This document shows positions 13,201 to 22,737 of a DNA stretch of 64,000 bases, piece after piece. The position numbers were made by a program, and so were the translations under genes. The stretch's first letter is position 1. Every line of letters starts with the position of its first letter. A model generated the notes under the pieces. The model was not told the origin of the DNA. It worked only from the letters and a program-made list of their open reading frames with translations, and did not search any database. Source of the DNA: Cristatella mucedo (Eukaryota; Bryozoa; Phylactolaemata; Cristatellidae); contig WPIO01000082.1 in the NCBI GenBank assembly GCA_009760855.2, positions 907,001 to 971,000 of the forward strand. Direction: 5' to 3'.

Positions 13201-16200
13201 GCACGAGCACAAATCTAGTGATTTCCATCGGTGAAATGCTCATCTTTCTCTTTGACACCTTTGCAGATAGGCAACAATCCGATGTCTACTGCTGGCTGCG
13301 TCACACTGCTGGCTGCTCTTACCAGCAGCTCATCCCAGATCAGTTGTCTTGACCTCACGGTAAGCCAAGTGCTATTTTCAAAGATGAGCTGATTTAAAAC
13401 CAATCGCCCACACTAGCACCTAAATGTCTTGTCGACAGTAAGACGAGGCTTGTAGACCGACGTCTTCAGGAAAACTGCTTGCAAAGCAAATGTTCAGCCA
13501 TACATGATCATGTTACGACAGTGCAATGCTAATCTAGCTTCGAGGAAAACAACGATTTACCGAGCTGCTTCGGCATGTTGCTTTGCGAAGACGTCATCTC
13601 TCTTCACTCATTGTGAAGTTTTTACCCTACCCTTTGGGGCTTGTGCTGCTCATTTTGTTTTTACACCACGGAACAACTGGAGCCCGTAGGTTGGTCAATT
13701 TTGAGGGGCTCAATGAATTCACCTTTCTTTTTTACTTTATCTTTATCCTCAAGAGTCTCCTCGTTCATTTCAAGGCATTTAAGGTTAGCAACTTAATGCT
13801 AGAAGGACCGACCTCCGGAAATACCAAGAAGGACTAATTAGGAGTAACCGCACCAATAACCGAACGAACCACATAACGGCTTACCATAGGTACAGCTCGC
13901 AGCCGAGATCTGTGTAAAACAAAATTTCAACAAACTGTAACTGATAAAGACAATTTAATAGTTAGATCTGACGATTATCATGAGTTCGGAGAGCCCCATT
14001 TAAGTGACATGACAAGTAGTCAGCTATTCAGCCGAAACCAAGTAACACGTGAATTTACTTAAAATTATTACTTGTTTCCACAGCCTTTGCTGTTTTTTAT
14101 AATGATCGCTAGCATTTTCAGAAGATGCAATCCATGTACTGCAGCAATCCAAACAAAACTTTGCAAAATGTCCCGATTATTATCATCACCCATTCTAACA
14201 AGCAGGCAGCAATGCCTGGCAATACTAGCTGATTCAGCTGCCTCTTTTGTATAGCGACAGAAGAGCTGTTACGGCTATCACCATCAGTTGCAGCGGCGAT
14301 GAAGGATCGCCTACCGCAGGATTCGAACCCACGACCTCGGCGCCAAGGTCGTTAAAAGCAACCACCTCACCTAGTGAGCCATCACGGCTCACCAATGAAT
14401 GGCACCGAGGCTGAAGGGTGGGGGGAGCGAAGACTACTTTGACATACCCAGTGAGTCGGAAGAAGATTTGGTTCTTGATATAGCAAAAAAAGCAGCACTG
14501 ACCCAAGCGAGAGTGAAGTCTTATGAAGGTGAGGGCCCAATGGAGCCAGCACCCTGGGACCTTCTGACGACGTTCGACCTCTTAGGCACCGATTCAAGAA
14601 GGAGTGCAGTAGGTTGATGTATGAGTGAAGCAGGCTGCGATGGTGCAGTGTTGCTGCATGCTGACATTTCCAAAGAAATCTTGGGTAGAATAGCTCAGCA
14701 AAGTATCTATAAGAGCAAACTACGGCCGACATCTTATGCTTTCCGTCGTATAAAAGAGGATAATGTGTCGAGCACGGTCTATCTCATAATCAACTATTCT
14801 TTGCTGCGTCACGTGCAGCAATGCAACAAAACAGAAGCTCGATGGAAATTTGGCGAGGACGCACAGGTTGCATCTATTACGGCGCTTGAAGGTTTTCTAG
14901 TATACCGTACGCAAGCAGAGCTTGTGGTTCCAAAGGGCAGCCCTTGAAGCAACTTTGGTGATCAACCTAGGCATTGCCCGTCTGCCAGAAAGCAAGTACC
15001 CGCAGCTGGTTTTTAAGGATAATGAAGTACCCGAGGTTCGGTGATCAGACCGGCAAGGGCAAGTTGAATTATGTCAGGTAAGTTTGGGCTGGCTTCAGAA
15101 ATATGGGCAAATTTGCAGCAAACGGCAAGCTAGCTGTGCTACATGCCCGTAGAAAATATTCCCATCGATGAGCAGTTGCTACCACGTAAACATGGATGTC
15201 ACTGGATTCAATTTAGGTTAAGTGAAACTTATAAATTTGAACTCAAATTATAGCTGGCAATTTCCTGAATTCAGTTTAGTGCAAATAAACTAGATAAAGT
15301 CGAACTCAGATTCTGGCTGAAATTTGATGTAAAGACAAACTACCCGATGAACGGCTTTCAGTATCTGGGACTAAATGAAACCAGGCCAGCAGACCAGAGT
15401 TTGCCTAAAAACACAGTGCTACAGACGTTCCACCTTACTTTGGGACTGGCCGTAATGTTACTGTCAATATCTGTTTACCTAGCCAAGCGTGGAAAAACGA
15501 TTACTAAAAGAGATGCCGAGCTTGGTGGGTACTGGGATGCACCTGATTCACCCCGAGCTGCCGTCTTCTTCATTAAAGGAGCATGCTCTGCTGCCCTAAA
15601 CCAGAAGCACTACAGCTGATGCAGCAAATAATATTGAGAGGTGCTGGCATTAAAAAATCAGTTCAGCACTTCGTCAGTGTGTCTTGAAGGAGTTTCCTCA
15701 GCTGAGACTTAACATTCCTGGCTGATTATCGAAATTCGAACTCCGAGGCTCAAAGGAGCAAACCTCACCTGTCCACCGCAGCTCGTGACGATGTCATCAT
15801 GGTTATCAAATTAGCCCAATTAGCTTCTGAGACGTATTTTACAAAGTGGAAAAATATAGAGGATACTATCGTATTAACCGAAGTTGAAACGAGAGTGTTT
15901 AGTCCTTTACCTAACTCTACTTTTTCAGCATTTGGTTGCTGGAAGCACCGTAGGTAAAAAATGACCCATTTAGTCCATCGAGGCATAATTACCCAAAAAC
16001 TTATAGCCGATGCTTGCAATCATGATGTCTCTAGTGTGGAATACTTGCTACCATAATATAGACAAAGTAGTAGGATTTCAGCTGGATCGTGCGAAAAGGA
16101 GCCGAGAGGCACTATTAGTCACAAGTGACCCATACGGTCCTTCAAGTGTTAAACCCACAGTCACACAAAAATCGATAAACACCGGTGAGAAAGTGAATAA

Positions 16201-17539
16201 AAATGTAAGGCATCTCAAGCTTGCATAGCATGGTTCTTGCTCACGAAGCAGATCTTGGATATGCACTGTGAATACGGTGCTACCTAAAGGAAAGTGGTAG
16301 GAAAATGTAGGAAAGTAGGAAAATGGGCAAGAGCCTGTAGGGAGGCTGTAAACAACGGCTGAAAAAATCCAATGCGATGGGTCTGGAGGGCCTCTCCAGG
16401 CAAAGAGGTCTTTTTTAATCTCTACTGCCAAATGACCCCACGACCTCATGTATAGTAAGATCACTACTCAGCCGCTGAGACTGTAGGATATTGGTTTCTG
16501 CAAGACTGGTCAATGCTGGCCAGAAATGCGATTAGGCACTCCCCTGAGCTTCATGGTACATGCAGACGTGTCCCTGAGCTGACATGCTTGCCTTTCTAAC
16601 CTTCGTTGATGACATATAATTTGTGTGTACTTGTAGGAAAATCCGGTCGAGCACGAGTTCATAAAAGCAAGGGAGGAGCTGGCTAAGCAGCACCCTCACA
16701 TACTTGTCCTTCACGGTCCTATTCTGCGAGCTGGCAACACATCACAGGACATTGGTACGTGAAACAAAATCCCTATTTTTCTCGAAAGTGGCCGTTTAGG
16801 AGAGGCTGTCTGGTACAAGGTGATAGATTTTTCAATACTCGATTTTGGCAGGCTACTTGCATGTGCCGGGAGTTGGGCAAATTAGAAGTTATTGCCCGTA
16901 TCTGTCTGTCTTTCATTGAAGAAGTCCATTGTCTATAGTCTCGCTTGTTCTTGGCCGCGATAGCCAAGGAGGTAAGGTGCTTGCTCTTCACGATCGACGT
17001 CATTAGTTAGAGTCCTGAAGTGGGCGATTCTGTATTTCCATGTGGTAGTTATAGCCGTAAAGGCTCTTCTGCTGCTCTACAAATGAGGCTGTTAAATCAG
17101 CTAATATGTGTCTATTTAGCTGGGTTACGACTCAACAGAGTTCCAACGGAATTATGCCTGCAGTGGACATTGTGTAATTTATTTTTTCATCGCTAAAAGG
17201 ACTGACCGTTAATGGCAGATCGATCAGATAAAAGCAGGCAAAGTCCGGCTGACTCTTGCCCAATCACCAAGCTCGTGAAAGTCAAGTAGTGCATGTTTGT
17301 AGTTAAAAACAGATGGTCCAAGTGCTTTTTGCTGAATTTGGTGTATGGCTCTGACCCGGTGATTGATACATTCTTTCTTCCTTGTCTCAATGACAGCACC
17401 CTTAGGTAAGGCACAATGGCAACTTGAAGAATTGCTTCCTGGTAAATGCATTGAAGCAAATGTTTATGATCAATCACTGTACCAATTTTCTTTGACTACA
17501 TGTGATCTTCTTTACACTGAGCTCCTGAATGTAGATGCA

Positions 17540-17576
<37 letters not shown>

Positions 17577-17853
17577 GCTTGGTTTTTGGGACAGCTAGAA
17601 TAACCCTTCACGGATCTAATGCCAGGAACTAAAGTACTACATTACTACATTACATTACATACTTACATTAGTTTTTCTGAGTTATATAGAACTTTAAAAA
17701 TTAATAAAAACACTTCAAAATGTAACTTTCAAAATTTGATTTTGCTGTTTAGCGGCATCTGGCAGTGGTGGCAACTGGTAAACCAATAGATGCTTACAAT
17801 GCCATTGGTGGTCGATGCATACACACAAACACACAAACAAACAAACAAACAAA

Positions 17854-17919
<66 letters not shown>

Positions 17920-19156
17920 ATGAACAAGATCCAACCATAATTTCCTAGTGTACAAGTAATCCAATAAAACAAACTGCTCCTCGTGTTTCCATTTAAACAA
18001 CATCAAGGCATCATGCATGTATGATTTCCCATTACTGTCAGTAGGATTGTTTTCCTTGATTTATTCAGAGAGCAAACACGATGCAAATGCGTAAGTCACC
18101 GGAATTTGATGAGACAGGGATTTAGAGGGACGTGCTAAGCATACAACTAAGCAGGATAAGATCAGTTTAGCTCATTGATTTTGATAGCACGGCCAACCAC
18201 ACCAGGTGAAAAATACCAGCTGATTCAACAGCCTCTTTTGTATAGCAACAGAAGAGCCTTTACAGCTACAAAGGATTGCCCACAGCAGGATTCGAACCCA
18301 CGACCTCGAGATCGAGGTAGTGAAAAGCAGCCGCCTTACCTAGTGTGCCATCCCGGCTCACCTAGGAAAACTAGTCTAACGGATTGCATGCCATGCGGTT
18401 TTCTTGAAAAGCTAAATAAAAAATAGCTGATTCATTGGACTTATTTGTATAGCAGCAGAAGAGCCTTATCGACTATCACCACCGCCTTCGATAGGAAAAA
18501 GGACCCGAACCCACGACCTGGGTCTTGCAGAGTGAACATCTTACCCCTGGGCTAAGGACCAATAGCAATAATAAATGTCCATCAATTTTATGTCACCACT
18601 TGCCAAGTTAAGATGAGATATGATGCAGCCCTGGTTTGGCCCACGGGCTTGTGTTTGATGACCAAGGTCACGAGCTCAAGCCCTACTGCATATGTGAAGA
18701 GCTTGGATAGAGATGAAATTCTCTTAAGGCACTACATAAATGAATTATATATATATTCTGTATATGCAGAATCTAGTAATGTTTGTCAGACAGCTGATGA
18801 GGTAAACCACAAATCGGGTCACAGGGAACAATTTCTAGCCACTGGCCATTCATTGTGTCATGGAGCTATCTATTGACTAAAAACATGCTGAAGAGTGTCA
18901 GCAGGCAACCTCTACCTTCCGGTTACGGTCACTGTGGCCAAGACGTTGGTCTTCCTATGCCACCATGCAGTATGCTAATTAAGGCTGCACATTTTAAAAA
19001 ATACGGAAAAAAGAACTTACAAATACTGCAAGTGCGAACATGGATTGCTCAATAAGGATCTCTATTTCGTTACCAGCTCCTCATTTTTGACCGCACCTTC
19101 ACCCCTTTCAATCTCTTGCTCACCTTTTCCTCTCTCCAACTCTTTTACTCTCTCAA

Positions 19157-19215
<59 letters not shown>

Positions 19216-19354
19216 CTTCGTTCTTCCCCTCTCTTCTTCTCTCACTCTCCCTTCTCTTTTGCCTCTTTCTTCTTTCTTCTTGTCTTACTCACACTCTTTT
19301 ATCTTGTCACTCGTTTTGTCACGTGTTTCTTATGTCTCGCTCTCTCTCTCCTTC

Positions 19355-19385
<31 letters not shown>

Positions 19386-20150
19386 ACTTGATAAAGCGCC
19401 CTCAGAGAACTCAATCTCTTTCTAGGCGCTTTACATTTGCTGTAAAGGGAAATGCAATTGAATGGTGAGTAAAACCATGCTTGAAAAACAAACAAAATGA
19501 ATAGTATGGTTAGGGGTGACAAGCACAGGGTCAGCATGCAAATGTGGTTAGTGGCAGCATGCACAGTGTCAGCACGCATAAGCACATCGAGGACGAATCA
19601 CAGGGACCCACTATATGCTGTCCTAAATAGGTGTGTTTTTAAGTTCCTTTTAAATGTGGTCAGGTCAGGGGATGTTCTGGCGCAGGTCGGGAGGGAGTTC
19701 CAGGCTTTGGGAGCATACGAACTAAATGCACGGTCTCCAAAGGATTTAAGGTTTGTATGAGGTATTGGTAGTCTGTTGGATTCCGAAAAGCGGGTGGTAC
19801 GATGCTTGGCCTGATGGGGTAGTATATCTGAGAGATAGGTTGGAGCCATAGAATGAAGGGACCTAAAAGTGAGCGACAAAACCTTGAAGTCAATCCATCT
19901 TCTGGTCTGTATTTCTCTTCACTTCTCAGTCTCCTCATTTCTTTCTCTCTCTCCCTATCCCCTCTCCATTTCTCCATCTCTTGCTGTTCAATCTTGCTGT
20001 CTTCTATCACCAATCTCTCTATCTTCTCCCTTGCTTCCTCTGCTCTTTCTCGCACTCACTCAATCACTCACTCGCTTTCTCTCTTCCGTTCTCTTCTCTT
20101 TCTCATTTAAAGTTCTATCGCCTACTCTCCTCAGCTCCTCTCTCTTTCTC

Positions 20151-20229
<79 letters not shown>

Positions 20230-22671
20230 CCCTCTCTCTCTCTCTACTACCTCTCTACTCCCTCTCTCTTTCTCCCCTCTGTCTGTCGGTCTGTCTCTGT
20301 CTCTGTATCTGTGTGTCTCTTTTCTCTCTCTTTCTCCGACTCTCTCAATCTATTGTCTTTCCCTCTCTCCCTCATTCATTGACTCTCGCTTGCTTTCTCC
20401 TCTTGCCTGCTTCCTCTCTCAAGCTGTACTCTATCTGTGTTAGATAACGTAGTACCATGAGGTCAGTACTGCTGCTTTCATTAAAGCCTTGTTTGGTACT
20501 ATGCCTAGTTCTTTGCCCCATTTTTCAATCCTGTGGCACACAGATGTCAAATGATGTCGAAGAGACATCAAGTCTTCTAGCCAGCCTCATCTCTACGTGC
20601 AGGCAAGCCTGGAGTAGACGTGTTGAGGACTTCACGTAAGTCGCTGCGGTTGCTGCAAGAGCAGCTGTCGGCAGCCGACCCCGAGCGGCTGGCTAAGCTG
20701 CTCAGTGCACGTGACGTCGGTGGCAAGCACGAGATCACCCCGGACGAGCTCATCAAAGTGATCCAGGTATCTAGAGATCCAAGTGCTCTAGGCTTGCTTG
20801 CACTGGCCGAGCGTGCTCGAACTGTGCTGTGGTGGCTACTGCTGCTGACACGAAGAACTCCATCCGAGGTGGCCTCTCGGTGTGCCCACCGGGGCAGGGC
20901 ACCGGAATGCCGACTCGAAGCTAATCAGAATCTAGACTGGCCGTGCATCTGATCGCGATGGGCTTGGCTCACCAAGTGAGCGTATCCTCGTCTGCTCGGA
21001 TAGTCTTCCCCCTGCTGTGCTCGGGTCACTGGGTGCTTCCACCGGAGCACAATTCTGGTGGCAGGAAAGACATGTGGCAACAATTGGCTGCAGACAGAAA
21101 GCAACCCCAGCTATGGGTTTCACTTTGCATTTAGTTGTAATTTGCTTCTGCGTCTGCTGGAAGCTACTGTTTGTTCAGAGTAAGAGATCGAGGGGAGTGT
21201 GTATTCACCCTCTCCTATAGCGTGACAGGCAGTTGCCGGTTCTGTCCATCGCAACTGCTTCAGGCCATGATAACTCGAGGGACTGCTTTACATGCTTGCA
21301 GAAGCCAGCTACCTAGATCAGAGAGATGGATACGTCAGGAATCGTCGTGGGGATATCTGCATCTGAAGAGCAAAATAGTGACTGCAAAATAACTACATCA
21401 ATGACTGCAAAATGGTGCAAGAGAATACAGATAGCAAATGGATGGCTTTTAGTCAACATAAGTGCTACCTGAGCTGTTGTTCCTATTACTCTATCGACAC
21501 GCCACATGCATACAATTTATAATAATGATAATAATAATACATTTGTATAACACCCTAAGAGAACTAAATCTCTTTCTAGCACTTTACATATGGTGGTAGG
21601 AAGAATGTCATTTAGACAGTGATAATCTGCACAGTGTCAGCAGGCATAAGTACACAAAGGACAATTAAAAATGGACCCAGTGAATGCTGTGATGAGAAGG
21701 TCAATTTATAGCTTCTTTTTAAAGGCCGTCAAGTCAGGGGATTTCGTGATGCCAGGCGGGTGTGAGTTTCAGGCTTTGCAAGCATACGAACTAAAGGCAC
21801 GGTCTGCCTAAGATATGAGGCCTTTTAAAGGCAGATCTAAAGAGCTTGAGTACGAAGAGGGGGTGGTCTGATTCCTGATTGATAAGTAGTTCGGATAGAT
21901 AGGCCGTGCAAGAGAAGAGAAGGTCTTAAAAAACGAGTAACAAAACCCTAAAGGCGATATGCTGCTTGATAGGGAGCCAGTGCTGGTCAGTGAGAAATAC
22001 TGCAATGTGGCAATTGCGATTTTCATGGCAGACAAACCTTGCTACCAGTGAGTTGCTGAAGTCAAAACAGGATGTCACAAATGCATAGAACAAATTGAAT
22101 GTGAGATTTTGTGTAAGCAAGCCCACATTTTTGCAATATTACTTAGCTGAAAGTTGGCAGGCTTGACTGTGGAGCTTATGTTGTCTAGTGAAAGGTAACT
22201 TTGGAACAGGATACTCAAATTACTTACAGATGCTACAGGAGATACCCTGGCCGAACCCATTTGAGGGTTAGGTTTTCTAATGCCCGAGTAACTGTGAGTT
22301 TGCCCATAACTAATAAATTGGTTTTATCATCATTTAATTTTAGAAAATGTTCTGCCATCCAAGTGCAAATGTCAGCAATGCATGCAGAAAGTGTTCGAAG
22401 AATGAGAATGAGTTCAACATATTGGAAGGTAGAGAGGGATCGAAGCATAGGTATAGCTACGTTTCATCTGTATAAAATGAAAGCCTAGATTGGCGATCAC
22501 ATCGGCAATAGGGAAAGTACACATTGTGAATAGAAGTGGACCAAACACAGACCACTGGGGTATTATTTACTTTATAGGCTCCACGCATGACTGTTACTCG
22601 TTGACATGAGTGCTCTGAAGTCTTCCACTGGGGTTGGACCTAAACCATTGCAGTGCTGCACACATACTCAT

Positions 22672-22737
<66 letters not shown>

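Noticed and set aside
19045-20447. Long Leu/Ser-rich frames (126, 192 and 133 codons)
   Set aside because: Pure translation of CT dinucleotide runs and CT-rich DNA.
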